64,000 nucleotides of DNA from Dactylonectria macrodidyma. Taxonomy: Eukaryota; Ascomycota; Sordariomycetes; Hypocreales; Nectriaceae. Within the stretch, counting starts at the first letter, position 1; each line of letters starts with the position of its first letter. The stretch is from NCBI GenBank assembly GCA_020744425.1, contig JAGMUV010000009.1, positions 496,001-560,000 on the forward strand, in the 5' to 3' direction. Positions 23,421-33,663 of this stretch are shown in pieces. The notes below the pieces were generated by a model that worked only from the letters and a program-made list of their open reading frames with translations, had not been told where the DNA came from and searched no databases. The position numbers and the translations under genes are program-made.

Positions 23421-25716
23421 CCTGACCGCGGTACAACACGAGTCGTGGGAGACTCAATAGACGGGAGAGTTAGACTAGTAGCCAGTCTGGACGCACGCCA
23501 TCCGCTGTGAGGCTTGGGCAATTTCGAAACTAGCTGATGCAGGTCTCGCTCTCTCCCCAACGCAGCGCGTGGATTCCATGGTATCTGCGCGACATCGTCT
23601 CCAACACTTAAACAAGTCATTTGCCTACTTCTGGGTGCCTGCTCCCACACCAGAAGCACGGAGAAGCCTGTCCAACCGATGCCATGCCGAAAGCCACGGC
23701 CGCACAATGGGTAGCCCCAGCTGAGGCTGCCAAACACCAGGGGCCATTTTATCTGACCTGTCAGCGAAGCATCACGCGCAATACAGCGCCCTACGTCAAC
23801 ACAAGCGTCGGACGCAAGGCAAGTGGCCAACCAGGGGGCGAAAGGGTCCAACCCAAATGAAGCGCTGTGCCCCTTGTCGTTGTCTAGAGCCATTCCGCCC
23901 AGCTTCTTGAGCTTAGCAATCAAGACTACCAGAGATTTCCCATCATTTCGTCGTTTTGTCCACGGTCCCTGGTTGAACGCTGCGTTAATAAACCTGCAGG
24001 TGACAAACACCAACAATCCGTGCTGCTAGGTGTGGAACACCAGTCGCCACCTCCAAGCATCTATTGGATGCCATCCCATGCCATCCCGACCAGCCTTTCC
24101 AGCTCCTGTAATCAAAAGCAACTTCCCGCAAGTCTCAAGCTGGGTCCCCGCCACCCTCTCCAGTGATTGATTCCCTCCAGTGAGTGGACCTGCTCAGCGG
24201 CCGCCCCTCTTCGGTGACCGTCGAAAGCACACCTCCCAGACAGCCACCGGAGCCTTGCACCCGCCCCTACCGCCCCTGGCCCGTCCCGGCGGCACGAAGC
24301 TGTCACATATTTAGGGACTCAACGGCTTCATGTGCCGGCTGATCAGTCCCCACTTGGGAGAGGGCTTGCAAACGACGGCGGTGTGTCAGGCAAGCCAATC
24401 ATTCCGACGGAGCAAGCGAATGACGTTGGGGCTTGCAGTTGGGAGAAGGATGGCTGTCCTCTCTGCCCATGAACCATACGTAACTACGCTGTGCCTTGGA
24501 AGTTGCTTGCGCTCAAACACGCCCGCAGCAGACGGTGAAGAGTTGGGAAAAGACACGTCAGCCCCCTACAAGAACAGCCAACCTACGCTGCCCGCTCTCA
24601 CTAAACAACTTGCTATCATATGTGATAGCCAGAGACGGAGTCCCCGCCAAAGTCAGCCCTACCTGACGCACAATTCCTTCGCGACATCAAAGGGTGATTC
24701 TAGCGGCAAGTCGGCAATGCCGACCGACCCCTGAACTTGAAGCCCGAATGACTCTGGGCTGGACGCCTGGACGGTCCTGTGCTGAGGCAAGTGGACGCCA
24801 TTGTGCAACGTCGCTTCTATAGCACACCGCTGTGGCTTGGCTGAGCCTTGCACTGCGCGCAGAACTGGGAGAGGATTGAACTGATCTGTTCAGCAAGAAC
24901 TCATACTCTCCTTCATCACTGTACCTCTTCTCACGCTACTGCGATGCAGCGCAATGGCCACCTGCGTCGTCCGCCTTCCCCATCCCCTGCTGCAACTTGC
25001 AATCAACATCTCTATTGTCAAAAGAAGCGCCAGAAAAAGCATCAGAAACAACACCCTGCATGCGAATTCATCGTCCTCACCGGCTAGTCCTCCTTAGCCT
25101 CTACCTCCGTAGAATTTACGCCGGCCCTTGTTTGTCGCCCGGGACGCAGAGTCGCCAACAGTCGCATTCTACCAGCGTCCAGGTTTTCGTCAACTCCTCC
25201 TGCCTTGAACCAGTGTCTGTTTGCTAATGAGTTCAGTCCTTAGTTCCCAACGATGCCTCCGACCGACAGGCCCCTGAAGCAAGACCACACCGACAAGCCT
25301 ACGCAGACGCTGCATCCCGACGCGAATCGCCCCCCCTGACGCACGATTCCTTTGTTCCCCAAGACCCTTCGTGCCAACCTAAGATAGCTCACGAAGCTTC
25401 CGCGGTCATGGATTGCATCTCCCGGGCTTCTTTTTGTGATGGATAACAAACAGACCACGTCAGTTGCTTCTGGAGCGACCAGGCCATCTACGCCACGGGT
25501 TTTGAAAGGATCTAGATCATCCTCCTGAGCTTGCAGGTGCGCCTTTCTTTGTTCTCACACAATTCAAGATCATTTTGCGCAAGCAGATCCCAGACGCAAA
25601 AACCTATATCAAGCAGCCGGCCCATCGTGGGAGGCCTGGATCTGTGTCTAATCAACGTTAATTGTTCCCCATTCGCACCACTTTCATCAGCAACTCTGGC
25701 GTGCATCGAATACAAC
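23421..25716. other. Long intergenic region without supported gene
   Basis: About 2.3 kb, GC-rich. Several open frames of 60-216 codons occur (the longest, 23366-24016 on the minus strand, overlaps the end of the reductase gene), but none shows a domain, intron pattern or credible composition. Confidence 0.4.
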
Positions 25717-26371
25717 ATGTCTGATGAGGAATACTATGGTGCGACCTGGGAGTGGCTTGCGTATGGTCTCGAAAAACGAAATTTTGCAACAGAGTGTCTG
25801 CCAGAAAGTACCGAACTAGTCGACACAATTGCCAGAAGGCTATTGGAGTCCGCCCGGGCAGAGCGAAACCGGATAAAATTCCCCGTACCTATTGGCAGTG
25901 AGCTCGGTTCTAGGGACTTAATGGTACCGTCCCCTCTTCTACCTCCCTAGTGAAATCTCCGCTGACTTCGTGCGTTACCGAAAGCGCGATTATGCTCTCA
26001 GAGTGTTGACTCTCCCACACGGCGAACTCGTGAAGGACAGCAGCCTTTCGTTCAAATACTCTTGGTTCGACGAGGCAACCATCAGGGTCGCCGAAGCACT
26101 AGTTGTGCGTTTCAACGGTTATCCCGAAGAGTTGGAAGTAGATGCACGAGCAGTCAGGAGCATCCTCGCCACATTTCGAGATATGGACCGGGACGTCACC
26201 AAAGGTTTTCGCATCCAGTTTGCGGCTTATGTCATGGAGAGAGCCGCTGCTCTCGAGAAGGAACTTCTGTGGAAGATCATTGACCCCGAGGTCGTAGTCA
26301 ACGCTTTCGACGTGTACCGTATGGTGTGCCCTGCCGACGGGCGACTCACGAGGGATGTCAACAACGTGTGA
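25717..26371 (+). pseudogene. Orphan protein gene with a +1 frameshift
   Basis: The ATG at 25717 opens MSDEEYYGATWEWLAYGLEK and continues to about residue 68 (SRDL). Protein-like sequence then resumes in the next frame as WYRPLFYLPSEISADF and runs to a stop at 26371. A single extra base in TTAATGG near 25920 would account for this. The only GT..AG pairs nearby would make introns of 16 or 27 nt, too short to splice. Charged helices predominate and I recognise no domain. It may be a pseudogene, a real frameshift allele, or an assembly error. Confidence 0.5.
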
Positions 26372-27213
26372 CAGCCCATTCGGTGGACAAGGCACAGGTG
26401 GGAGAGGATGTAATGATGGCCTTTGACCGCGCACGAAACCCAATCGGGGGAGGGGGGGCATTATGAAGGGGAGGTTCGTTACGGGATGACGTAGAATGTA
26501 CTTGAATTGAGTCGAGGAGAGTGGACGAATCGAAATACCTAATTGATATGCTCTTTTCGTCTGCCCTGAATCTCCGACGTTTGTTGTTCCAACTATGTGC
26601 ACTTGGTTGCTATTTTCATCTCGTATCGAACGTTGCTCGTGAATAAGGATGCATCCAGCATAAGTATGAATTAAGCGGAAAGATATCCACCACAAGTACG
26701 AATGCATCCGAGATAAAGATAAATCCAGGAAATATGCACCTAGCACAAGTATGCATTTAGCATAAGCATGCATCTAGAATAGGCATTTATCGAAAGGGAA
26801 CATGCATTTAGCCCAAACATAGCCAGCACACTCAGGTTTTCCAAGGGCCTGGTGGTTGTGTTTTTCTCAGGCTCCTGAGAGTGTCGGAAACTCTGGGGCG
26901 CAGTGCTATCAAGTTGAAATTACGTAGTCAGAAGTAATCATATATACATCTGAGAAAAAAAGTCACAATGAAAAGAAATGGTTCATGCAAACGGACATGC
27001 GCACCGCTTGCTGAAATCGGCGATTGAGCGGTATGCTGACCAAGAGAAGTAAGGACAGATAGAGGTGGTACAAAGGTAGATTTCAGTAATGCGACCATGG
27101 AATCAAAGTATAGGGCAAACATGGGCTTAAATTTGAAGGCGAAAAAGCGACTTCTAGTCTTATATCAGACCTTGTGATCTCTTGTACATCAATAGCTCAC
27201 GAGCAGCCACCTT
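26372..27213. other. Intergenic region with minisatellite
   Basis: 842 bp between the frameshifted orphan and the F-box/ankyrin gene. It holds the degenerate repeat listed separately and a G-run (GGGGGAGGGGGGG) at about 26444. No gene supported; a long minus-strand open frame across the repeat is produced by the repeat itself. Confidence 0.4.
26645..26815. repeat. Degenerate tandem repeat (minisatellite)
   Basis: Six or so imperfect copies of a unit resembling ATGCATCYAGCATAAGTATG, spaced about 20-30 bp apart, with internal variants ATAAATCCAGGAAATATGCA and ATGCATTTAGCATAAGCATG. Units have diverged and are unevenly spaced, indicating an old array. Confidence 0.65.
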
Positions 27214-28528
27214 TTATTCGTTCTCCTTATAGTCATGCAAATAGACCTTCGTGCGATAAATTGTTATGAAAAAATCGAACAATACTTGAAACTCATCTTT
27301 TGACAAGAAGGTCTCGATGATGTATCGCTTGTTTTTGCGTAAATCCTCAAGACGTCTACTGCATTCAATCGCTGACGTGTTCACAGCACTGACATCGCAA
27401 AGACTATGAGGACCAGTAACTGGCAACCCTAAACGCGATTTGTCAAATTTGCAATCATGTGCCTCCTTATGGTGTTCGCAGGCCAGGGCGGGACTGACTC
27501 CATTGCCTAACAACATTGCAACGTAGATCATGGCATAAGGGCTGTGTGTAGGAGCAAACCTTGGATAGTGAGGCATCTCGTGGCCCGTATAGCACTTCTC
27601 CATAGCATAAGGTAAAATGAATTTCGAGAGCCAGTTCTGCTGCATTTTCGGGCCAGCCTTTGCATAGTATTTCACCAATTCCCTGAAAATGATTACCGAT
27701 GGCGGACATGCCCGGGGGTCTGGAAGGAGTTCTTTGGGCGCCTTGAGAAGAGCTCTGAAGAGTGGCTCGAGTCCGAAAACACCCTTGGGATTGGTCGGGC
27801 TAGCGCCATGTTCGAGAAGCAATGTCACAGCGTCAGATTGATTGTGCTCGATGGCCGCATCGAGGGGACGGTTAAAGCCGAACATGAAAAAGCGACTTGT
27901 GTGGCTGAAATAGTTCCATATCGGATCTGCCGGTGCGCCGAGTTTCAGGCAGCGTTCCATAATTTCGATGTCGCCACTCTGCGCTGCGAAGAAGAGGGGA
28001 AGCCAGTCAAGCCAACGGCCGCATTCTAAGTACAGCTCGTCTCTCAGTTCATGGTTCAGTCTCCGCGACACGTTGGCCATGTTTCTCATGGTGTTGATGG
28101 AATCGAGGTACTTGAAGATGAACTGGAGAACCTCGGCGGGCATCGCGGACAATGTAGCTGAGCTGCTTTTCATTTCGATGCTTCTGTCAGGTTCTGCAAA
28201 TCGCATGTGTGAGAGATATTGTATATACGGAAATTAAGTGATTAATATGCCGTGGGGACTAACCTATGTTTTGTTTTACTCGCCTAGTGGAAAACTCCAC
28301 TACGGCGGAGCGTGGCTTCAAGTATTTTTCGTGATTGTAAATTTCCTCCTTCTCGTGGTCTTCAAGTTGTTCGAACGCGTTGTCAAGCGATGTGAAGAAG
28401 TTCTCCCCCAGTAAGACAGTCCGAGCTTCTGGCTGTTCGATTATAAGCGGATACGTTGCACTATTCGGTTGATCGATGTCCGACACGTTGCCCTCAACGC
28501 CGGTTGTGGTTGATGCCGTGTCATCCAT
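27214..28528 (-). CDS. F-box protein with ankyrin repeats
   Basis: Two exons (28528-28264 and 28193-27214) join across a 70-nt intron to give 1245 nt, or 414 residues. The start has a strong context (CACCATGG); an in-frame ATG 105 bp upstream (28633) is possible. The first 90 residues are acidic and low in known motifs. An F-box-like segment follows (SAMPAEVLQFIFKYLDSINT to LNHELRDEL, about residues 108-145). Ankyrin-type helices come next (LFFAAQSGDIEIMERCLKLG and RPLDAAIEHNQSDAVTLLLEHGA). The C-terminal half is less clear. F-box proteins recruit targets to SCF ubiquitin ligases, with ankyrins as the binding surface; here the target is unknown. Such genes are often lineage-specific in fungi. 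Confidence 0.75.
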
Positions 28529-29828
28529 GGTGAAGGGCGCAGTTTCGTTTAGTTTTTGAAGAACTAATGGAATTGAATTTTGTTGAAGGCGACATGTGCA
28601 TGTTGCTGTGTAGGAAAGAGGTCTTGGTTGCATTTGGACGATGGTGACAGTCGAGGCTTATAAGCACCTCGAGACGAACGCTAGCTGCAGAAACTCTTCG
28701 TCTTGTTCTACAGACAGAGTCATTTCATTGAAGCACCCTGCATGGATCAGAAGAAAGGATTTTTTTTCAGATGACAGGATTTCTACTTGCTAGTCCAATA
28801 GGTGCTAAGAGTGACGTCCCAAGTCCGGGGGCTAGGTAAACACAGCGACTACAACAGTGAATAGCGACTATACTTCACCGCATGAGCAGGATTGTACAGA
28901 CTCAGCTATGTTAAGGGGACAAGCGTGATTAGACTCACACCGTAGGGCGGGCTCTGTCACAAACGTATGCCGCCCCTCTAATTCGTGGTTTCTATCCCGA
29001 AAGGAGGGCTCATTATGCCTAACTAGGCCAACTCAGACTAAGATCCAGCAAACAAAGCCCATCCCAGTGACTACAGTGTAGGAATAGATGAATAGAATAG
29101 CTAAGAGAGGCTTAGGAAGATGCGCCGCATGGCTCGTGCCACGATCGGTGTACGTGGGGCATCAAAGGACCCACGGAGGGGATTGGAGGAGGTCTGGTTG
29201 CGATTGGACTTGACGATAGCGCCCGCAATAGAACAAACAATAAGTGCCTTTCACAATATTTTTCTCAAAGGCGCGCGGTTTGCAGGGACGGAGAGGAGGG
29301 GGTTAAGGGAGGAAACGGGGTGGTGAGCCAACCTGGGCAAGATATCTACACCCCAACTTGAACACCACCGTCAAATTGAAAACTGGGACACTGGAATGGA
29401 CCCGGATTAGATGGCATCTTCGGGAAGGAAAACAAATCCTCATAACCAAAGAGAATTCGTCAGGTGGGGAGTTGTAGTCAATACCTGATGGAAGGATGCC
29501 AAAGATAAAGCCTGCCAAAAGGTAAGGCCACGTGAATAAACCACACAATGCATCTAATTCCAGTCAGCAGCCGCCTGAGGATAATAATTAGGGCTCTTCA
29601 CTGTTCAAATGTCTCGTCAACCTTGGGTGCTGTCCGAGTCAAGACTCATTCGCCTTGCACCAACGGTGAGTCATTCCAGGGTAGCTCGGCGGGGCGAAAC
29701 CCTTACCCACCGCGCATGACGCATCAACCCGTGTATTGCACGCCTTTCTGGGCCCAAAACCTTGAGTTGTTGACTTAATCTTAACCAGTTCCCTCGACAT
29801 ATCGCACATATTTTTACTGCAAGACATT
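28529..29828. other. Intergenic region, possible decayed repeat
   Basis: About 1.3 kb with no supported gene. The stretch 28790-29340 has the uneven composition of an old mobile-element relic, but I found no terminal repeats or recognisable transposase or reverse transcriptase, so none is called. Confidence 0.3.
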
Positions 29829-30623
29829 ATGGCCCGAAACGCTCGAAACGCAGGAAGCTATCTCGAGTCCCTCTTCGGGCTCGTAGGCCAAACCGCCATT
29901 GTCACCGGCGGCAGCTCCGGCATCGGCCGAGACATGGCCGTCGCTCTTGGCCGTGCCGGATGCCGAGTCGTCCTCGTTGCTCGGCGATCTCAGCCGCTTC
30001 ATGAGGCGGTGCGACATCTTGAAGCCTTCAACGTCGAGGCTGCAGCCGTCACAGCCGATCTCGCTGACGTCGCGTCTCTCAAGGCTGCCGTGGAGGAGAT
30101 CAAGGCTTCCTACGGCACGCCTGACGTCCTTGTCAACGCAGCTGGGGTGAATCACCGACCGCACATGGACGAGCTGTCTGAAGAAACTTGGAATACGACG
30201 ATAGCCGTCAACCTCACCGCTCCCTTCCTCCTGGGACAGGCGTTCGGCCCACAGATGGCCGCGCGGGGCAGCGGGAGAATCATCAACATCATCAGCCAGC
30301 AAACCTTTCGCGCCTTTGGCAACAGCGGCGCCTACGGAGCGTCCAAGGGCGGCCTTCTCTCGTTGACGCGCTCGCAGGCCGAAGCCTGGTCTCCGAAGGG
30401 CGTGCTGTGCAACGCTGTAGCGCCAGGGCTCGTTCACACTCCCCTGGCAGCGGCCGTCTTCAGCGATGCCTCCAAGGCTGAGATGCATGCCGCCAGAACC
30501 ATGACGGGACGCAACGGTGTGCCTGGCGACTTTGCGGGCGTTGCTGTGTACTTGGCCAGCGCTGCTAGTTCTGCGGTGACGGGGCAGACAATCTTTGTAG
30601 ACGGAGGGTATTCGGCACGGTAG
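29829..30623 (+). CDS. Short-chain dehydrogenase/reductase (classical SDR)
   Basis: NAD(P)(H)-dependent alcohol/carbonyl oxidoreductase. Intronless, 264 residues. Cofactor motif TGGSSGIG (26-33) and the following VVLVARR suggest an NADP-type pocket. The structural NAAG is at about residue 103, and the catalytic triad is Ser in IISQQ, Tyr and Lys in YGASK at the canonical 13-residue and 4-residue spacings. The C-terminal TGQTIFVDGG is typical of the gluconate/3-oxoacyl-reductase-like branch. Substrate unknown. No clear partner gene sits next to it. Confidence 0.93.
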   Translation: MARNARNAGSYLESLFGLVGQTAIVTGGSSGIGRDMAVALGRAGCRVVLVARRSQPLHEAVRHLEAFNVEAAAVTADLADVASLKAAVEEIKASYGTPDVLVNAAGVNHRPHMDELSEETWNTTIAVNLTAPFLLGQAFGPQMAARGSGRIINIISQQTFRAFGNSGAYGASKGGLLSLTRSQAEAWSPKGVLCNAVAPGLVHTPLAAAVFSDASKAEMHAARTMTGRNGVPGDFAGVAVYLASAASSAVTGQTIFVDGGYSAR

Positions 30624-31834
30624 GACCGATGAATGGCTTTGATGTGTAGAAAGTCCCGGGTTTAATAGATTCATCCACCTTTCTATACATGGTCGAGACG
30701 GCGGCTCACTCAGTCGACTCAACGGTTGTGACAGCTGTTGTCCATTTTCCAATTAGCAAACTAGACCTGTATTTGTCTTAAATTTTCAATCAAATAAAAG
30801 TCTGTTGGGGCCATCCCGACCTCCAAATACTCAAGGTCCATTTTGCTTACCTTCGTGTCCTTTTGATGTCTGGGTTCCGATTGAGTGGTTGAGTTCTCCA
30901 AGAGCCCGGCTATCCCCCCTCCCCCCTTTGAGCAAGCTTCTCACGACAGCGTTCGTGCTCATGGTATGACTTTTCCCCATGGCATCGATTAAAAATACGC
31001 GAGGTTCTTGTGACGTGGCCTAAGGTGACAACTTGATTCATTTCTTTGTTCTGCCACGACCAATTCGAAGCTCTGCACGGCGCCACCGCATCATCAGCGG
31101 ATTCATCTGGTGAGCAAATTTCGCCCAGGGTCGTCCATGGGTTCGCATCATGATGTTTACTAAAAAAGCCAAGAATCACTCATTCCCGTTCTCGGCTATT
31201 CCGCCGTCCTGTCAGGGTTAATCAGCCACAGCTTTTGGAGGGGTTCCAGGGTGCGCCTTTTCAACGTTGTTCTTCCACCTTTCAAAACCCGTCGTTCCCA
31301 AGCCCTTCAACGCCCTGCTGCGTCACTCCAATATTTTCCAATCGTCCCACCAGTCATGCAGAGCATGCCAATGCCCAGCGTTCGACTGCCTTCAGACGCG
31401 TACAGATCGCCGTGTGGGATAACCCCTGTGGGTTCGAAATAAGGATGATGGGGCATCACGCGGAGCGAGTAATCCCACCAGTAAGGTGACTGGGCCTCAT
31501 GCATGCTCGCTCAGGCCTGTGATCGACTCGGAGACGCTTAATGCAATTTTGACGTCGCGGGGACGTCGCATTGGTGCCTTTATTGTTACCGGCAGGGTTC
31601 TCCGCACAAGTTGGGAATAGAACGGGTCGTAGGGTCTGGGGAAGGATTTTAAGCTGCCTGCAGCCTCGGAAGCTCACTTGACAGACAGGTGAAGCTCCCT
31701 TGGGGCCGGGTATATATACCAGAAGCATGTTCGTAATTGAAAAAGTTGTTTTCGCCGGTGGATCATCAGTCTACAGCGATTGAGCTTCGACACTTCCACA
31801 ATTGACCCTTTCTTGGCCCTCTACATCATCCACC
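30624..31834. other. Intergenic region upstream of pectate lyase
   Basis: About 1.2 kb, with a C-run at 30915-30927 and the pectate lyase promoter at its end. No gene supported. Confidence 0.4.
31711..31718 (+). promoter_or_regulatory. TATA box of the pectate lyase gene
   Basis: TATATATA, 124 bp upstream of the pectate lyase ATG, after a GGGGCCGGG stretch. Confidence 0.6.
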
Positions 31835-33022
31835 ATGAAGTTCAACCTTGCATTGGTCCTCTCAGGCCTCGCCAGCCTGAGCGGCGCGGCGCCCTCGTCG
31901 CATCACCTGCCCAAGGAGTACAGAAATGTAGCTACCTGGGGTATCGAGGGCTATGCCAAAACCAACCCCATCGGCGTCACGACGGGCGGCAAAGGCGGCG
32001 ACACCGTCTACGTGTCGACTGCCGAGGAGCTAACTCTTGCCGTCAAAGACACAGCGTCCAGAATTGTCAAGGTCAAAGGCGCCATCACGCTCAGCTCGCG
32101 CCTCGCCATCGGGCCCAACAAGTCTATTGTCGGCGTGGGCAAGACTGCGCACATCACTGGCAGGGGCTTGAACATCTACAACACCGACAATGTCATTGTG
32201 CAGAACTTGAAGATTAGCCACATCGAGGACAATGATTGCATCACCATCCGCAACAGCACCCGCGTCTGGATTGACCACAACGAGTTTACCTCTGACATTT
32301 CCAAGGGCCCTGACTTCTATGTGAGTTGCTCCTCTTGAATCTCAGTCTGCCTCAAATTGCGATTCTCCCCACAATGGGAAGCCTTCGAGATACTCCAGGT
32401 CACTAACACCCTCACTTAGGACGGCCAAGTTGATATCATCCGCGCATCGGACTGGGTCACCGTCTCATGGAACTACTTCCACGACCACTGGAAGTCCTCC
32501 CTCGTCGGCAACGATGCCACCCTCCGCGACATCGACTTCGGACATCTCCATGTCACGTACCACCACAACTACTGGTACAACGAGGGAACCCGCGGCCCTG
32601 CCGGTCGCTTCGGCCACCAGCACATCTACAACAACTTCTACGAGGACTTCCTATATCAGGCTATCCACAGCCGATCCGATAACCAGGTCCTCGTCGAGGG
32701 CAACGTGTTCCGAGGCAACACGAGTGAGGCGCTTAGCACCTACGGCCTCGTCGTTCCCATGGACTCGCCCAACACTTGCACGTGCGGTGACGAAGAGCTC
32801 GACGGCTATGCCAACCTCGGTGCGAGTATGTGTCCTCTCTTAGAACTCCCCTTTTGGCAGGAAACAAGACTGACATGAAATGCAGAGAACGATTGGGGTC
32901 GGGCCACGGTGAACATCACCCAGACTGGAAATTTCAAGAAGGCACCTTACAAGTACCAGCTGACGCCTCTTAAGCATGTGAAACAGGTTTGCAAGCTAGG
33001 TGCTGGAGTCGGCAAGATCTAA
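31835..33022 (+). CDS. Secreted pectate lyase, polysaccharide lyase family 1
   Basis: Cleaves polygalacturonate by beta-elimination, calcium dependent. Three exons (31835-32320, 32420-32825 and 32886-33022) sum to 1029 nt, or 342 residues, normal for the family. A signal peptide covers residues 1-19 (GAA/P). The parallel beta-helix marks are in place: VWIDHNEF, then DGQVDIIRASDWVTVSWN with calcium-ligand acids, and the catalytic-arginine motif RGPAGRFG. Cysteines near the end (NTCTCGDE) may pair. It implies growth on plant tissue. No linked pectinases are nearby. Confidence 0.94.
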
Positions 33023-33663
33023 GTAGTGGAGATGATAGAGTTGTTAGGATGGGGGAGGTGAGGGCGGTGAAAATGTAGAGCCTCGAAGGATGGCATTTGT
33101 CCAAGGGTAAATTCCATGAGGATTAGGCTCTTAATAAATTTCTAGTGACTGCACTGAATCTGCATCTGCATCTGCACCAAACTACTTGACCGTGTATTAT
33201 AAGAGTTAGCCACTTGCATCTGAGACACTGGAGATGGCGCTTCGTCTCTCCACGTCAAACCTGCAATACTGCGGCGTCAAATTTCCCGAACCAATATCCT
33301 AAAATATGCATCATGCCAGGGATACCCATGCTGCACTGTAAGAAGGTTTCCGGCTACCGGGTTTGAACCGGTGATGGGGAACCGAGGGTATACCCACCCC
33401 GTCTGGGCCAATCTTATTCTGACATTGCGTTCAAATGCGTATTGGTATTCAAGTCTAGCTGCCCTACAGGTTCTTTTGCACTGCTTTCGTCTGATTCATT
33501 CAAGTTACACTTTGATCATCGCCTCCTGCCGCCCATTCTGACGTTACAAGTCAGGTCCTCACGCCTCGTGGGGGCCATCCCCAGGCCTTCAATAAATGTT
33601 TTTGTCTAGACATAGCATTAGCGAAGTTGAAAAAAGGTGAGAGCGAAAAAGAAATTTGGGTTC
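33023..33663. other. Intergenic region between pectate lyase and Zn2Cys6 regulator
   Basis: 641 bp between two converging genes. Contains the tRNA-like relic below. Otherwise nothing recognised. Confidence 0.4.
33349..33410 (-). ncRNA. tRNA-like relic with polymerase III A and B boxes
   Basis: On the minus strand, TGGCCCAGACGG fits the A-box consensus and GGTTCAAACCC (33359-33369) fits the B box. The T-arm is perfect (ACCGG, loop TTCAAAC, CCGGT) and is followed by AGCCGGA. A matching 5' acceptor half (TCCGGCT) is absent and no anticodon stem forms, because GGGTATACCC folds on itself. It is therefore a 3'-half tRNA pseudogene or the head of a tRNA-derived SINE, not a working tRNA. Confidence 0.4.

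Noticed and set aside
23366..24016. Minus-strand open frame of 216 codons
   Set aside because: It overlaps the end of the b5 reductase gene, has no domain, odd composition and no credible start context.
26099..26773. Minus-strand open frame of 224 codons
   Set aside because: It is the antisense of the orphan gene plus the minisatellite, whose repeat creates the open frame.
29814..30752. 312-codon minus-strand open frame opposite the dehydrogenase
   Set aside because: Shadow of the GC-rich SDR gene; no domain.
33349..33410. Functional tRNA gene
   Set aside because: The acceptor stem does not pair and no anticodon stem can be formed.
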